Part shown: piece after piece, positions 9,611 through 19,896 of the stretch
Position numbering within the stretch: the first letter of the stretch is position 1
How the letters are laid out: every line of letters begins with the position of its first letter
NCBI RefSeq assembly: GCF_003402535.2
Contig: NZ_AP025171.1
Location: 682,001-746,000 of the forward strand
Direction of reading: 5' to 3'
Origin: Cupriavidus sp. P-10
Lineage (GTDB): Bacteria > Pseudomonadota > Gammaproteobacteria > Burkholderiales > Burkholderiaceae
DNA length: 64,000 nt
Notes under the pieces: generated by a model
The model's input: only the letters and a program-made list of their open reading frames with translations
Told to the model about the DNA's origin: nothing
The model's database searches: none
Made by a program: the position numbers and the translations under genes

Positions 9611-10198
9611 TCATTTCTCCTCGGCCTTGGATACGTCCGGCAGGTGGTGCGCGATACCCTTGTGGCAGTCGATGCAGGTCTTTTCCTTGTTGGCTAGGTA
9701 GGTCGAGTGCATGGCCTGCGCGCGCGGGCTCTGCCGCGTGAAGTCCATCGACTGGTAGTCATGGCAGTTACGGCATTCCAGCGAATCGTTGGCCTTGAAG
9801 CGGGCCCATTCGTGCTGCGCCAGCGTGAGCCGGTGCGCCTGGAATTTTTCGCGCGTGTCGACGGTGCCGAAAATCTTGGCCCAGACCTCCTTGGACGCCT
9901 GCATCTTGCGCGCCATCTTGTCGGTCCAGTTGTGCGGCACGTGGCAGTCCGAGCATTTGGCGCGCACGCCGCTGCGGTTGGTGAAGTGGATGGTGCCCTG
10001 CAGTTCCTGATAGACGTTGTCGCGCATCTCGTGGCAGCCGGTGCAGAACTGCTCGGTGTTGGTCAGTTCCAGCGCGGTGTTGAACGCGCCCCAGAACACC
10101 AGGCCGGCAATAAAGCCGCCCAGCGTCAGGAAGCCCAGGCTGAAATACGCGCTGGGCCGGTTGATGGTCCGCCAGTAGCGCTTGAGCAGGTCGAGCAT
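9611..10198 (-). CDS. napC: Tetraheme cytochrome c NapC (quinol dehydrogenase)
   Basis: This protein of about 195 residues has an N-terminal anchor helix and four CxxCH motifs (CTGCH, CSDCH, CRNCH, CIDCH), the NapC/NirT pattern. It oxidises membrane quinol and passes electrons to NapB and NapA. An in-frame ATG also exists at 10213; 10198 was chosen because the protein then starts [10 protein letters not shown], as is common in the family, but no strong ribosome site decides it. Its hemes are made by the ccm genes directly downstream. Confidence 0.94.
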   Translation of the reverse strand: MLDLLKRYWRTINRPSAYFSLGFLTLGGFIAGLVFWGAFNTALELTNTEQFCTGCHEMRDNVYQELQGTIHFTNRSGVRAKCSDCHVPHNWTDKMARKMQASKEVWAKIFGTVDTREKFQAHRLTLAQHEWARFKANDSLECRNCHDYQSMDFTRQSPRAQAMHSTYLANKEKTCIDCHKGIAHHLPDVSKAEEK

Positions 10199-10240
10199 GG
10201 CGCGCATCCGCAATGAGGTTGTTGTCGGGGCCGGGCGCTG

Positions 10241-10771
10241 CTATTTGGCCGCTCCCTTGGTGTCGGCCGCTCCTTTGGCGCCGGGCTTGCGCTTGAGCAT
10301 CTGCTCGACATCGATGAAGGTATTGCCCACCAGCGGCTTGGCGTCCGCCTGCGGCACATGGCATTGCGTGCAGAAATAGCGGCGCGGCGACACATCGGCC
10401 AGCACGTTGTTGTCGCGGTCCATGTAATGCGTGATGCTGACCGGGATCGCCTGGGTTTCTTCGGTGCGGGTGCGCGCGTGGCAGAACATGCAGCGGTTGA
10501 AATCCTTGTCGACCTGGTAGCCGTCGATCTTGTGCGGGATCGTCGGCGGCTGCATGGTGTAGTTGCGGTTGCGGCGGATGTCCTTGTTCTCGGTCGGGTA
10601 CATGATCGGGGCCTTCGATTCGTTGCCGATAGGCGTGTTCCCGCGCATGGCATCGACCAACCCTTGTTGCTGTTGCTGCTGCGCGCGCACCGGCAGCGGC
10701 AATGCCGCCAGGACCCCCAGCAGCAGCGTGAGCAAGGCCAGCAGTGGCAGCCAGGATCGACTCGGTTTCAT
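10241..10771 (-). CDS. napB: Periplasmic nitrate reductase diheme subunit NapB
   Basis: This 176-residue secreted cytochrome has a signal peptide (about 1-30) and two heme motifs, CMFCH (94-98) and CTQCH (134-138). It relays electrons from NapC to NapA. Six glutamines follow the signal cleavage region. It lies 25 bases after napA in the same operon. Confidence 0.95.
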   Translation of the reverse strand: MKPSRSWLPLLALLTLLLGVLAALPLPVRAQQQQQQGLVDAMRGNTPIGNESKAPIMYPTENKDIRRNRNYTMQPPTIPHKIDGYQVDKDFNRCMFCHARTRTEETQAIPVSITHYMDRDNNVLADVSPRRYFCTQCHVPQADAKPLVGNTFIDVEQMLKRKPGAKGAADTKGAAK

Positions 10772-10796
10772 GGCGTCTCCTGTTGTATCGGCCGTG

Positions 10797-13292
10797 CTAG
10801 ACCTTGACGATCTTGACCGCGCACTTCTTGAAGTCGGTCTGCAGCGAGATCGGGCAGGTCGCGTCCAGCGTTACCTTGTTGATCAGCTGGCTGGCGTCGA
10901 ACCACGGCACGAACACCAGCCCGCGCGGCGGCGCGTCGCGCCCGCGGGTCTCCAGGCGTGAGCGCATGCGCCCGCGCCGCGACACCACTTCCACTTCCAC
11001 GCCGCGCCGCAGGCCCATGGCCTTGGCATCTTCCGGATGCATGAACACCACCGCGTTGGGGAAGGCGCGGTACAGCTCGGGCACGCGGCGCGTCATCGAG
11101 CCGGAATGCCAGTGCTCGAGTACGCGGCCCGTGACCAGCCAGTACGGGTATTCCTTGTCGGGCGATTCGGCCGGCGGCTCGTAGGGCAGGGCGAAGATCA
11201 CCGCCTTGCCGTCGGGGTGGCCGTAGAACTGGTAGCCGGTGCCGGCCTTGACATAGGGATCGCTGCCTTCGCGGTAGCGCCAGCGCGTTTCCTTGCCGTT
11301 GACGACCGGCCAGCGCAGGCCGCGCGCCTCATGGTAGGCGTTGAACGGCGCCAGGTCATGGCCGTGCCCGCGACCGAAGGTGGCGTATTCCTCGAACAGT
11401 CCCTTCTGCACATAGAAGCCGAAGGCCTTGGCCTCGGCGTTGTTGTACTCGGCGCTGACTTCCTTGAGCGGGAACTTGTCGACCTGCCCGTTGCGGTAGA
11501 GCACGTCGAACAGTGTCTTTCCGCGGTATTCCGGCTTCTTCGCGATCAGGTCGGCGGGCCAGACGTCCTCCACCTTGAAGCGCTTGGAGAACTCCATCAG
11601 CTGCCACAGGTCCGAGCGCGCCTCGCCGGGCGCATCGACCAGCTGGTGCCAGAACTGCGTGCGGCGCTCGGCATTGCCGTAGGCGCCTTCCTTCTCGACC
11701 CACATCGCGCTGGGCAGGATCAGGTCGGCGGCCAGCGCGGTGACGGTGGGGTAGGCATCTGACACCACGATGAAGTTGGCAGGATTGCGATAGCCCGGCA
11801 AGCCCTCTTCCATCAGGTTGGCCGCTGCCTGCATGTTGTTGTTGACCTGCACCCAGTACGCGTTGAGCTTGCCGTCCTTGAGCATGCGGTTCTGCAGCAC
11901 GGCGTGGAAGCCCGGTTTGTCGGGGATGGTGCCCGCCGGCAGCTTCCAGATGCGCTCGGCTTCTTCGCGGTGCTTGGGATTGGTCACCACCATGTCGGCC
12001 GGCAGCCGGTGCGAGAAGGTGCCCACCTCGCGCGCGGTGCCGCACGCAGACGGCTGCCCGGTCAGCGAGAACGGGCTGTTGCCCGGCGTGGCGATCTTGC
12101 CGGTCAGCAGGTGCAGGTTGTAGACCATGTTGTTCGCCCAGCTGCCGCGCGTATGCTGGTTGAAGCCCATGGTCCACAGCGACATCACCTTGACGTTGGG
12201 ATCGGCATAGAGCTCGGCAAGCTGGTCGAGCTTGGCCTTGGGCACGCCCGACAGCTTGCTGACGGTATCGGCGTCGTACTTGGCCACGAAGCGCGCGAAG
12301 TCGTCGAACGTGATCGGGCGCGAGGCGCCGGGATCGGCCGCGTTCTTGGCCGCCTTCTGCAGCGGATGCTCCGGACGCAGGCCGTAGCCGATGTTGGTCA
12401 CGCCTTCCTTGAAGACCGTATGCTTGTTGACGAAGTCCTTGTTGACCTTGTTGTTCTTGATGATGTAGTGGGCGATGTAGTTCATCATCGCCAGGTCGGT
12501 CTGCGGCGCGAAGATGATTGGGATGTCGGCCAGGTCGAAGGAACGGTGCGTAAAGGTGGACAGCACCGCCACGCGCGTCTTCGGGTGGCTCAGGCGCCGG
12601 TCGGTGATGCGGGTCCACAGGATGGGATGCATCTCGGCCATGTTCGAGCCCCACAGGACGAAGGCATCGGCGGCTTCGAAATCGTCGTAGCAGCCCATCG
12701 GCTCGTCCATGCCGAAGGTGCGCATGAAGCCCTGCACCGCGGAAGCCATGCAGTGCCGCGCGTTGGGGTCGATATTGTTGGAGCGGAAGCCGGCCTTGTA
12801 CAGCTTGGACGCGGCATAGCCTTCCCACACGGTCCACTGGCCCGAACCGAACATGCCCACCGCGGTCGGGCCTTTCTCTTTCAGCACGCGCTTGAACTGC
12901 TGCTCCATCTCGTCAAAGGCCCGCTCCCACGTGACCGGCGCGAATTCGCCGTTCTTGTCGTACTTGCCGTTCTTCATGCGCAGCAGCGGCTTGGTCAGCC
13001 GGTCCTGGCCGTACATGATCTTCGACAGGAAATAGCCCTTGACGCAGTTCAGCCCTTTGTTGACCTCGGCCTGCGGGTCGCCATTCGTGGCGACGACCTT
13101 GTTGTCCCTGACCGCGACCGTGACCCCGCAGCCGGTGCCGCAGAAGCGGCACGGCGCCTTGGACCATTTCAGCTTGGTGGCCTCGCTGTCCGTGACAAAG
13201 TTGGCGGCGCCGGCCGGCAGCGTGACGCCGGCCACCGATGCCGTCGCGGCGACAGCGGTCTGCTTGATGAAATCGCGGCGTGAGATGTTCAT
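10797..13292 (-). CDS. napA: Periplasmic nitrate reductase catalytic subunit NapA
   Basis: This 831-residue molybdoenzyme reduces nitrate to nitrite in the periplasm. The N-terminus has a twin-arginine signal (SRRDFIKQT). A [4Fe-4S] cluster is bound by C48, C51, C55 and C83, and a cysteine in NARHCMAS is the expected molybdenum ligand; bis-MGD binding spans the rest. The open frame extends well upstream, but the ATG at 13292 gives the Tat signal and overlaps the napD stop by 4 bases. Confidence 0.97.
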   Translation of the reverse strand: MNISRRDFIKQTAVAATASVAGVTLPAGAANFVTDSEATKLKWSKAPCRFCGTGCGVTVAVRDNKVVATNGDPQAEVNKGLNCVKGYFLSKIMYGQDRLTKPLLRMKNGKYDKNGEFAPVTWERAFDEMEQQFKRVLKEKGPTAVGMFGSGQWTVWEGYAASKLYKAGFRSNNIDPNARHCMASAVQGFMRTFGMDEPMGCYDDFEAADAFVLWGSNMAEMHPILWTRITDRRLSHPKTRVAVLSTFTHRSFDLADIPIIFAPQTDLAMMNYIAHYIIKNNKVNKDFVNKHTVFKEGVTNIGYGLRPEHPLQKAAKNAADPGASRPITFDDFARFVAKYDADTVSKLSGVPKAKLDQLAELYADPNVKVMSLWTMGFNQHTRGSWANNMVYNLHLLTGKIATPGNSPFSLTGQPSACGTAREVGTFSHRLPADMVVTNPKHREEAERIWKLPAGTIPDKPGFHAVLQNRMLKDGKLNAYWVQVNNNMQAAANLMEEGLPGYRNPANFIVVSDAYPTVTALAADLILPSAMWVEKEGAYGNAERRTQFWHQLVDAPGEARSDLWQLMEFSKRFKVEDVWPADLIAKKPEYRGKTLFDVLYRNGQVDKFPLKEVSAEYNNAEAKAFGFYVQKGLFEEYATFGRGHGHDLAPFNAYHEARGLRWPVVNGKETRWRYREGSDPYVKAGTGYQFYGHPDGKAVIFALPYEPPAESPDKEYPYWLVTGRVLEHWHSGSMTRRVPELYRAFPNAVVFMHPEDAKAMGLRRGVEVEVVSRRGRMRSRLETRGRDAPPRGLVFVPWFDASQLINKVTLDATCPISLQTDFKKCAVKIVKV

Positions 13293-13633
13293 CTTGCGCC
13301 CTCCTCGTAGATGGTCTCGCTCATGGCTTCGGCGTCTTCGTTGTGCTGGTAGACAAGCGCGGCCGACAGCACGCCGGGGAGCTGGTGGAGGTAGGTGAGG
13401 TTCGCGGCAATGGCGCGCGAGGTGGGCGCTTCGATGGTGACCACGAGCTTGCCGGCATCGCTGGCGGCGTGGACTTCGGCGCCGGTAATGGCTTCGATGG
13501 CGCTGCGTACCTGCGCCACGCTGGCCGGATGCGCATGCACGACGATGCCGGCAATATGCCACTCGTCGCTGGCGGGCAGCGGCTGGATGGGGATCGCACA
13601 TCTGGCTGCGGGCATGCGGAAGCTCCGGTTCAA
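13289..13633 (-). CDS. napD: NapA signal-peptide chaperone NapD
   Basis: This protein of up to 114 residues belongs to the NapD family ([12 protein letters not shown] motif). It binds the NapA Tat signal and holds export until the cofactor is loaded. The true start may be the second ATG at 13615. It overlaps napA by 4 bases, as expected for a dedicated chaperone. Confidence 0.9.
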   Translation of the reverse strand: MNRSFRMPAARCAIPIQPLPASDEWHIAGIVVHAHPASVAQVRSAIEAITGAEVHAASDAGKLVVTIEAPTSRAIAANLTYLHQLPGVLSAALVYQHNEDAEAMSETIYEEGAR

Positions 13634-13700
13634 TGCCGTTTCAGTCTGTGCTGCAGCTTGTTTTTATCTAAAAACATCGCGCCCATGGCGCGCCACGCGT

Positions 13701-13868
13701 TTAGTGCGTCGGGGGGCCGCTGACCAGCTGGGTCATCCAGACAATGAACCCATAGCCTGCCACGACGATGACGGACAACACCGGCACCATCACGGCGGTC
13801 AGGAACAGGAAGCTGCGCAGTTCTTCCTTCTTGCGCTGCGGATCGTGGACTTCCCCGGTTTCCATCAT
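13701..13868 (-). CDS. napE: Nitrate reductase small membrane protein NapE
   Basis: This 55-residue protein has a charged N-terminus (DPQRKKEELRSF) and one long membrane helix. It matches the NapE family of beta-proteobacteria, whose exact role is unknown. It is the first gene of the run, 67 bases before napD. Two adjacent ATGs (13868, 13865) are possible starts. Confidence 0.85.
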   Translation of the reverse strand: MMETGEVHDPQRKKEELRSFLFLTAVMVPVLSVIVVAGYGFIVWMTQLVSGPPTH

Positions 13869-13922
13869 GGCTCGACGTAATCGGTGAACATGGTCAGGGC
13901 GATGCACCTGATGCGTAACACC

Positions 13923-13951
13923 ATTAAAGGTAGCGCAGTCGAAGGTGTCAA
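13923..13951 (-). promoter_or_regulatory. Sigma-70-type promoter of the nap-ccm operon
   Basis: On the minus strand a perfect -35 TTGACA (13946-13951) is followed after exactly 17 bases by -10 TTTAAT (13923-13928). Transcription would begin near 13916, about 48 bases before the napE ATG. No TTGAT-N4-ATCAA FNR box was found beside it, which suggests the operon is not driven purely by anaerobiosis. Confidence 0.7.
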
Positions 13952-14003
13952 GACTGCACTCGTGCGGCGTTCTGGCGGCTTGGGCAAGGCCTGATGCAAT
14001 GTC

Positions 14004-16754
14004 CTACGCAATCAGCCCGCGCGCACGCGCCAGCGCGACCGCCTCGGTGCGGCTCTGCGCGCCCAGCTTGGCATGGATGCGGCGCAGATGCGACTTGACC
14101 GTCAGTTCCGAGACGAACAGCTTTTGCGCGATAACCCGATTGCGGTATCCCGCCGACAGCATGTGCAGCACCTCGAGTTCACGCGCGGTCAGCGGATCGG
14201 CCGATCCTGCCCTGGCCGTGGGCGGTTCGGCCGCCAGCGCGCTTGCCTGCGTACCGGCATCCGGGCCTTGCCCCAGCCGCGCCAGCAGGCCGGCCACGAA
14301 CGGCGCCGCCACGCCCAGCGCCGCGGCTTGCTGCAGGTGCGTGGCGGCCCAGTCGCGCAGCAGCGCGGCCACGCGCTCGCCTTCGTCCAAAAAGCTGCGC
14401 ACAAAGCCTTCATGGCTCGCCAGCCGCAGTGCCTCGGTGACATCCTGCAGTGCCGCCTCGCGCTGGCCCAGGCCGTCGAGAGCGGCGGCGCGCAGCAGGC
14501 GCAGGCGGATCAGGCGCCAGTAGCGCTGGTGCGCCAGCGCAGCGGCGATGGCGGGCTCAAGCAGGTCGCGAGCCTGCGCGAACTCGCCTTGCGCGATGGC
14601 AAGGCGGCAGCGCGCCACGGTGGGCCGCTCGATATCGTTGGCGTGGCCGGCGGCGTCGTCGGCTTCCCAGGCGCCGTAGAGCTGCGCGGCACGCACCGCC
14701 TGCGCGGCGGCTTCTAGCCGGCCTTCCAGCGTGGCGACGCGCGCGCGCTCCAGCCACGCCGAGCACACCGCGCGTGCGACGTTGGCCTGCTGGCCGAGCT
14801 GCTCCAGCTCGGCCAGGCGTTGCAGCCACTGGCCGCGGTCGCCGCGCAACAGCGCTACGCGGGCGCTCAGCACGTGGCAGGCGATCAGTGCGTCGGGCGG
14901 GCCATTGCCCTTGCTGTAGGGCAGCGCGTCGGCGAGCAGGCGCGCGGCTTCGTCGACGGCGTCGTGTTCGTACAGCGCCTGCGCCCGGCAGATGTCGCTG
15001 GAAGGCTTGCCGCCAGTGACTTCGCCGGGCGCCGCGCTCCAGCCGCCCCAGCTGCCGCCGGAGGCTGCGCGAAAGCGCGCCAGCGCATTGCCGAGCCGGC
15101 CTTCCACGAGGTCGATCACGCCTTCCAGGCTGTCGGTGATGCCGCGCATCGGCAGCGGGCGTGGCGCACGCTGCATCGCGCGCGACAGCACGCTGCGGGC
15201 CTCGTCGTAGCGGTGCGTGCAGATCAGCGCATAGGCCAGCGAGTTGGCCAGGATGCAGTACTGGAAGCTGTCATCGGGCGCGAGCCGGTGCAGGTGGGTT
15301 GCGGCGGCGTCGCGGCAGGCGTGGACCCGGTCGGCCATGGCCAGCACCACGCAGTGCAGTGTCTGCGCCTCGACGGCCAGGCCGGTATCGGCATCCGCTC
15401 CCTGCGCCAGGACGGGCTCGACCGCCGCCATCGCCTCGCCGTGGCGGCGGTTGAGCAGGAGGGCCCAGGCGCGCGTCAGCGCCAGCGCGGGCTGCTGCGC
15501 CAGCGCCGCCGGTGCCACCTGGTCGAACCAGCGCAGCAGCAGCCGCACGCGGCCGGTGGCCAGCAGCGTGCCGGATTCGCTGGCGATCGCGGCCAGCGCC
15601 TCGTCGTGGTGGCCGGCCTGCAGCAGGTGATCCACGGCCGCCACCGGGTAGCCATTGGCCAGGTACCAGCGTGCGGCGGCAAGATGCAGCTGCGGCGCGC
15701 GGCCAGGTGCCTGCGCGGACAGCCGGTGCTGCAGGAAACTGGCGAATAGGCGGTGGTAGCGGTACCAGTTGCGCTCGGCATCAAGCGGGAACAGCAACAG
15801 GTTGGCGCGTTCGAGGTGATCGAGCATCTGGCGCGCGTCGCCGCGGCCGGTGAGCGCATCGCACAGCGGTGCGCTGAGCTGGCCGAGCACGCTGGTATCG
15901 AGCAGGAAGGCACGGCAGGCATCGGACTGCCGCGCCAGGATGTCTTCGGCAAGGAACTCGCCCAGCTCCAGGTGCGTGCCGGAAAACGCGGCGACAAAGG
16001 CCGCGTGGTCGCTGCGTTGCTGCAGCGACAGCGCCGCGAGGTAGATCGCGGTGGCCCAGCCCTCGGTGCCGCGATGCAGCGTGGCGATGTCGTGGTCGCG
16101 CAGCGGCAGGCCGCAGCGGTCGCGTAGCAGCCCGGAGGTCTCTTGTAGCGAAAAGCGCAGCGCCGCCGGTGCGATCTCCAGCAGCTGGCCCCGCGCGCGC
16201 AGCCGGCCCAGCCCGAGCTCCGGCGTCGCCCGGGACCCGGCCACCAGCGTGCCGCACGGCGGCAGCGCCGCGATCAGCTGCTGCAAAAAGTCGAGCGCGG
16301 GCGCGCCATGCAGCGTTTCGAGGTCATCCAGCACGATCGCGAACGGCTGTGATGCGTTGCCCACCCGCTCTAGCAGGGTATGCGCCAGCCGCGGCCCGCT
16401 GGCACCCGGCTCGGCAGTGCCCCCGCGCGGGCCGCGCAATGGCGCCAGGCCCGATTCCAGGTGCACCAGCAGGCGCTCCAGGTCGTTGTCGCCGGCATCC
16501 AGGCGCAGCCAGGCGACCGCGTGATGCTGCGCCGCGCAATGCGCGGCGTACTGCTGCATCAGCGTGGTCTTGCCGAAGCCGGCGGCGGCGCGCAGCACGA
16601 TCACGCGTGCCGCGCGCGCCTCGGCCATCTGCGCCACCAGATGCGGGCGGTGCAGCATCGTCGCATGCGCCACCGGCGGGGCGAGCTTGGAGGCAAGGAC
16701 GGCGGGCCGGGCCGGGACAGCACCGGAAGTGGCATGAAGGGCAGGCAGGTGCAA
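14004..16754 (-). CDS. MalT-type LuxR family transcriptional activator
   Basis: From a TTG start at 16754 (AGGAT ribosome site 7 bases upstream) this encodes about 916 residues, the usual size for large ATP-binding LuxR regulators. It has an N-terminal P-loop (RAAAGFGKTTLMQQ), a long helical repeat region and a C-terminal LuxR helix-turn-helix (LTARELEVLHMLSAGYRNR onward). The frame is open to 17138, but the upstream part is proline-rich non-coding-like sequence overlapping the next promoter, so the shorter form is preferred. It may control the divergent Bug receptor at 17068; the inducer is unknown. Confidence 0.85.
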   Translation of the reverse strand: MHLPALHATSGAVPARPAVLASKLAPPVAHATMLHRPHLVAQMAEARAARVIVLRAAAGFGKTTLMQQYAAHCAAQHHAVAWLRLDAGDNDLERLLVHLESGLAPLRGPRGGTAEPGASGPRLAHTLLERVGNASQPFAIVLDDLETLHGAPALDFLQQLIAALPPCGTLVAGSRATPELGLGRLRARGQLLEIAPAALRFSLQETSGLLRDRCGLPLRDHDIATLHRGTEGWATAIYLAALSLQQRSDHAAFVAAFSGTHLELGEFLAEDILARQSDACRAFLLDTSVLGQLSAPLCDALTGRGDARQMLDHLERANLLLFPLDAERNWYRYHRLFASFLQHRLSAQAPGRAPQLHLAAARWYLANGYPVAAVDHLLQAGHHDEALAAIASESGTLLATGRVRLLLRWFDQVAPAALAQQPALALTRAWALLLNRRHGEAMAAVEPVLAQGADADTGLAVEAQTLHCVVLAMADRVHACRDAAATHLHRLAPDDSFQYCILANSLAYALICTHRYDEARSVLSRAMQRAPRPLPMRGITDSLEGVIDLVEGRLGNALARFRAASGGSWGGWSAAPGEVTGGKPSSDICRAQALYEHDAVDEAARLLADALPYSKGNGPPDALIACHVLSARVALLRGDRGQWLQRLAELEQLGQQANVARAVCSAWLERARVATLEGRLEAAAQAVRAAQLYGAWEADDAAGHANDIERPTVARCRLAIAQGEFAQARDLLEPAIAAALAHQRYWRLIRLRLLRAAALDGLGQREAALQDVTEALRLASHEGFVRSFLDEGERVAALLRDWAATHLQQAAALGVAAPFVAGLLARLGQGPDAGTQASALAAEPPTARAGSADPLTARELEVLHMLSAGYRNRVIAQKLFVSELTVKSHLRRIHAKLGAQSRTEAVALARARGLIA

Positions 16755-17067
16755 GGACGATCCTGGGGCGCCCGGAGCGCGGGCGGGGGCTGGAGTGGGG
16801 CCGATTCTTCCACGTGCCTCAGGGTTGCGTCCTAGTTCGTTTGGACGAATTTGGCCGCGGGCGGGATTTTGCTTCTTTCGATGGACGACACTGCCGCGCG
16901 CTGCGCCTAAAGTGGCCCGCACTCCCGCTGGGTGCGCAGCAGGGTTCAATACCGACACCTCCCCGGAGCGGCCCGCAGAGGCCGGCCGGCAGCGTGGCGC
17001 AGCACAGGCCGGCACGGGCGCTGTCCGGATGCCGCCGGCCCATGACAGGAAACCAAGGAGACAAGCA
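16755..17067. other. 313-base divergent intergenic region with a short inverted repeat
   Basis: The region separates the LuxR gene from the Bug receptor. It holds one clear inverted repeat, TTCGT (16836-16840) and ACGAA (16845-16849) around TTGG, a candidate operator. An AAGGAG ribosome site for the downstream gene lies at about 17055-17060. No other gene or terminator was found. Confidence 0.45.
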
Positions 17068-18063
17068 ATGCAGCAAGGCAGGCGCAGGGTACTGCGGCAA
17101 CTGGGTCTTGGCGTCGCGGGCGCGGCACTGGGAGGCACCGGCTGGACGGCACGCGCGCAGGGCGCGGCCTACCCGGGGCGCACGGTGCGTATCGTGATGC
17201 CGTACGCCGCGGGCGGCACCGGCGACGTGGCCGCGCGCGCCATCGCCGATGGCCTGGCCAAGGCGTGGGGCAAGGCGGTGGTGGTCGACAACCGGCCCGG
17301 CGCCGGCGGCATGATCGGTGCCGACATGGTGGCCAAGGCCGACCCCGACGGCTATACGCTGCTGTTCGCGCTGACCGGGCTGGTGCAGGCGCCCAGCCTC
17401 TATACCAAGGCCACCTTCAACCCGGTGCGCGACTTCGCGCCGATCTCGGAACTGGCGACGTCGCACCTCGCGCTGGTGGTGCAGCCGGACGTGCCCGCGG
17501 CCAATGTCAGGCAACTGGTCGACTACATCCGCAAGCTTGGCAAGCCGCTGCCGTACGGTTCGTACGGGCTGGGTTCGAGCGGGCACCTCTACATGGAGAT
17601 CTTCGGCCGCAACGCGGGCGTGCAGCTGACCCACGTGCCTTACAAGGGCGAGGGGCCGATGCTCAACGACCTGCTCGGCGGCCAGCTGCCTGCCGGCATG
17701 GTGGCCGCGGTGTCGGCGCGCCAGCATGCGCGCACCGGCAAGCTCAAGGTGATCGCCGTTGCCGGGCACGCGCGCTCGCCGCTGCTGCCCGACGTGCCGA
17801 CGTTCCAGGAGGGCGGCGTGCCGGGCCTGGAGCGGCAGGGATGGATCGGCCTGTTCGCGCCGACGGGAACGCCACGCGCCATCGTCGACAAGGTGTCGGT
17901 CGACGTCAATCGCGTGCTGACCAACGCCGAGCTGCGCGCGCGCATGGTCGAACTTGGCATCTCGCTGAAGGGGTCATCGCCGGCGGCGTTCACCGAGGTG
18001 GTGAAGCAGGAGCAGGCCTACTGGGCCGAGGCGATCCGCGCCTCCGATATCCGGCTCGATTGA
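17068..18063 (+). CDS. Bug/TctC-family periplasmic solute-binding protein
   Basis: This 331-residue protein has a signal sequence with a twin-arginine-like start (RRRVLRQLG) and an ARAQ cleavage region. The tripartite tricarboxylate receptor signature is clear (VRIVMPYAAGGTGDVAARAIA and DNRPGAGGMIGADMVAKADPDGYT). Such proteins bind carboxylates or aromatic acids for TctAB transporters, but no TctA or TctB gene is near, as is common for the many orphan Bug proteins of Cupriavidus and Bordetella. Ligand unknown. Confidence 0.9.
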   Translation: MQQGRRRVLRQLGLGVAGAALGGTGWTARAQGAAYPGRTVRIVMPYAAGGTGDVAARAIADGLAKAWGKAVVVDNRPGAGGMIGADMVAKADPDGYTLLFALTGLVQAPSLYTKATFNPVRDFAPISELATSHLALVVQPDVPAANVRQLVDYIRKLGKPLPYGSYGLGSSGHLYMEIFGRNAGVQLTHVPYKGEGPMLNDLLGGQLPAGMVAAVSARQHARTGKLKVIAVAGHARSPLLPDVPTFQEGGVPGLERQGWIGLFAPTGTPRAIVDKVSVDVNRVLTNAELRARMVELGISLKGSSPAAFTEVVKQEQAYWAEAIRASDIRLD

Positions 18064-18071
18064 ACGAAAGA

Positions 18072-18092
18072 ACGGGCGGCCGTGCCGCCCGT
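18072..18092. terminator. Hairpin terminator between convergent genes
   Basis: Perfect 9-base arms ACGGGCGGC (18072-18080) and GCCGCCCGT (18084-18092) enclose a CGT loop, 9 bases after the Bug receptor stop and before the convergent gene ending at 18102. There is no T-run, but the hairpin could serve both directions. Confidence 0.65.
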
Positions 18093-18101
18093 ATGACACG
18101 C

Positions 18102-18461
18102 CTACTGGTAAGTCACCACCATCACGTAGCCGTCCGGCTTGCCGCGCCGCCCGCCAAGCAGGCTGCGGAACACCGGCTCCACGCGCATCTTTGCCGTGGC
18201 GACATGCGCATGCGCGCTGGCGCGCACCGGCTTCATCGGCACTGGCGCCGAGACCGTCCGTCCCGATGCATCGATGCAGCGCGCCTGCACTTGTGTCGCC
18301 GCAGGCGCGAAGCCGCATGACGGATTGGCGATGGCGCCGCGAAACCTGATCGTGCCCGTTTGCGCCGCCGCGATGCCGGCCAGCGCCAGCGCCAGGACTC
18401 CACCCGCTATCAGCTGCCCGGTGATGCCGGGAACTGCCCCGCTTCGTTTCATTGATCTCAT
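18102..18461 (-). CDS. Small secreted protein with fimbrial-subunit-like N-terminus
   Basis: The ATG at 18461 follows a GGAG ribosome site and gives 119 residues with a signal peptide ending near AAAQ. The mature start GTIRFRGAIANPSCGF resembles the first strand of type 1 pilin subunits, and two cysteines (in PSCGF and ARCID) could form the pilin disulphide. No usher or chaperone is nearby and the C-terminus lacks a clear pilin pattern, so it may be an orphan or divergent pilin-like protein. Function unknown. Confidence 0.6.
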   Translation of the reverse strand: MRSMKRSGAVPGITGQLIAGGVLALALAGIAAAQTGTIRFRGAIANPSCGFAPAATQVQARCIDASGRTVSAPVPMKPVRASAHAHVATAKMRVEPVFRSLLGGRRGKPDGYVMVVTYQ

Positions 18462-18657
18462 GTCATCACTCCGCTGTCGGTGTGGTGCGGATGCAAGCCC
18501 CCGAGCAATGCGGTGCTGCCACTGCACGACTGGAAGGGACAGTACATGCGCCGCTTGATGATAGTGGCCGCAATAGCCGTTTCCAGAGATTTGGAACAAT
18601 GCTGTGACTATTGTTCCGGCGAGCGGAGCGCAGGGCGCGAAGGCGCCCTGGGCGGGT

Positions 18658-19881
18658 TCAGCCAGCCTCGCCAGTGCCTTGCCGCAGGATCAGGCGCGAG
18701 CGTGCGAAACCGGCGTGCGTGCGCAGCGCCTGCATCAGCTGCTCGGATGGCACGCGGTCGAGATCGGTCACCACATAGCCGGTGGTGCCGCGCGTCTGCA
18801 GGTGCTGGCCGGTAATGTTGACCCCTTCCTGCGCCAGCAGCGTATTGAGCGCGGCCAGCGCGCCCGGCGCGTTGCCATGCACGTTGAGCAGTCGCGCCGG
18901 TGCCTGCAGCGGGCCCGGATCGACCTCGGGGAAGTTCACCGCGCCGATGGTGCCGCCGGTCGCGAGGAAGTGCGCCAGCTTGGCCGCGACCTCGGCGCCG
19001 ATATTCTCCTGCGCCTCTTCGGTGCTGCCGCCGACGTGCGGGGTCAGCAGGACGTTGGGCAGGTTCTGCAGCTCGCTCACGAAGGGATCATTGTTGGTCT
19101 TGGGCTCCTGCGGGAACACGTCGATGGCAGCGCCGCCGAGGCGCTTTTCGCGCAGCGCCTCGGCCAGCGCGGCAATGTCGACCACGCTGCCGCGCGAGGC
19201 ATTGATCAGGATCGCGCCGGGCTTGAACGCGGCCAGCACGCTGGCATCGATCATGTTCTTCGTGCGCGGCGTGGCCGGGACGTGCAGCGTCACGACCTCG
19301 GCCTGCGACACCGCTTCCTCGAGCGAGCCCGCGGCACGCGCGGAGCCGTGCGACAGCCGCGCCAGCACGTCGTAGTAGACCACGCGCATGCCCATCGACT
19401 CGGCCAGCACGCCGACCTGCGAGCCGATATTGCCGTAGCCGACGATGGCGATGGTCTTGCCGCGCGCCTCGAAGGCGCCGCTGGCCCCTTTGGCCCACTT
19501 GCCGGCATGCGCCAGCGTGTTTTTCTCGGGGATCCGGCGCAGCAGCATCACCGCTTCGGACACCACCAGTTCGGCCACCGAGCGCGTGTTGGAAAAGGGC
19601 GCGTTGAATACCGGGATGCCGGCGTGCGTGGCGGCCTCCAGGTCGACCTGCGAGGTGCCGATGCAGAAGCAGCCGATCGACAGCAGGCCCGGGGCGCTGC
19701 GGATATCGTCGCCGCGCAGGTGCGTGGCCGAGCGGATGCCGACCACATCGTGGCTGGCCAGCACTTCGCGCAATTCAGGTCCGGCCAGTGCGCCGGCACG
19801 GCGCTCGACCTGAAGGCCGGCTTCAGCCAGCCGTGCGTTGGCGCTCTGGTGGATGTTCTCGAGCAGGATTGCAGTGGTCAC
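18658..19881 (-). CDS. serA: D-3-phosphoglycerate dehydrogenase with ACT domain
   Basis: This NAD-dependent enzyme makes 3-phosphohydroxypyruvate, the first step of serine synthesis. From the GTG at 19881 it has 407 residues, the usual length of the ACT-containing form. It shows the Rossmann motif VGYGNIGSQVG, the catalytic histidine in LTPHVGGSTEEAQ, and a C-terminal ACT domain (about 335-407) that normally binds serine for feedback inhibition. The frame is open to an ATG at 19938, but that would absorb a 5' hairpin; AGGCGGA before the GTG supports the shorter form. Confidence 0.92.
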   Translation of the reverse strand: MTTAILLENIHQSANARLAEAGLQVERRAGALAGPELREVLASHDVVGIRSATHLRGDDIRSAPGLLSIGCFCIGTSQVDLEAATHAGIPVFNAPFSNTRSVAELVVSEAVMLLRRIPEKNTLAHAGKWAKGASGAFEARGKTIAIVGYGNIGSQVGVLAESMGMRVVYYDVLARLSHGSARAAGSLEEAVSQAEVVTLHVPATPRTKNMIDASVLAAFKPGAILINASRGSVVDIAALAEALREKRLGGAAIDVFPQEPKTNNDPFVSELQNLPNVLLTPHVGGSTEEAQENIGAEVAAKLAHFLATGGTIGAVNFPEVDPGPLQAPARLLNVHGNAPGALAALNTLLAQEGVNITGQHLQTRGTTGYVVTDLDRVPSEQLMQALRTHAGFARSRLILRQGTGEAG

Positions 19882-19896
19882 GTTCGTTTTCCGCCT

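Noticed and set aside
7684..9741. 685-codon frame antisense to ccmC-ccmA
   Set aside because: It crosses several confirmed genes and shows no family signature.
13869..14003. FNR box upstream of nap
   Set aside because: No TTGAT-N4-ATCAA sequence is present; only the sigma-70 promoter could be supported.
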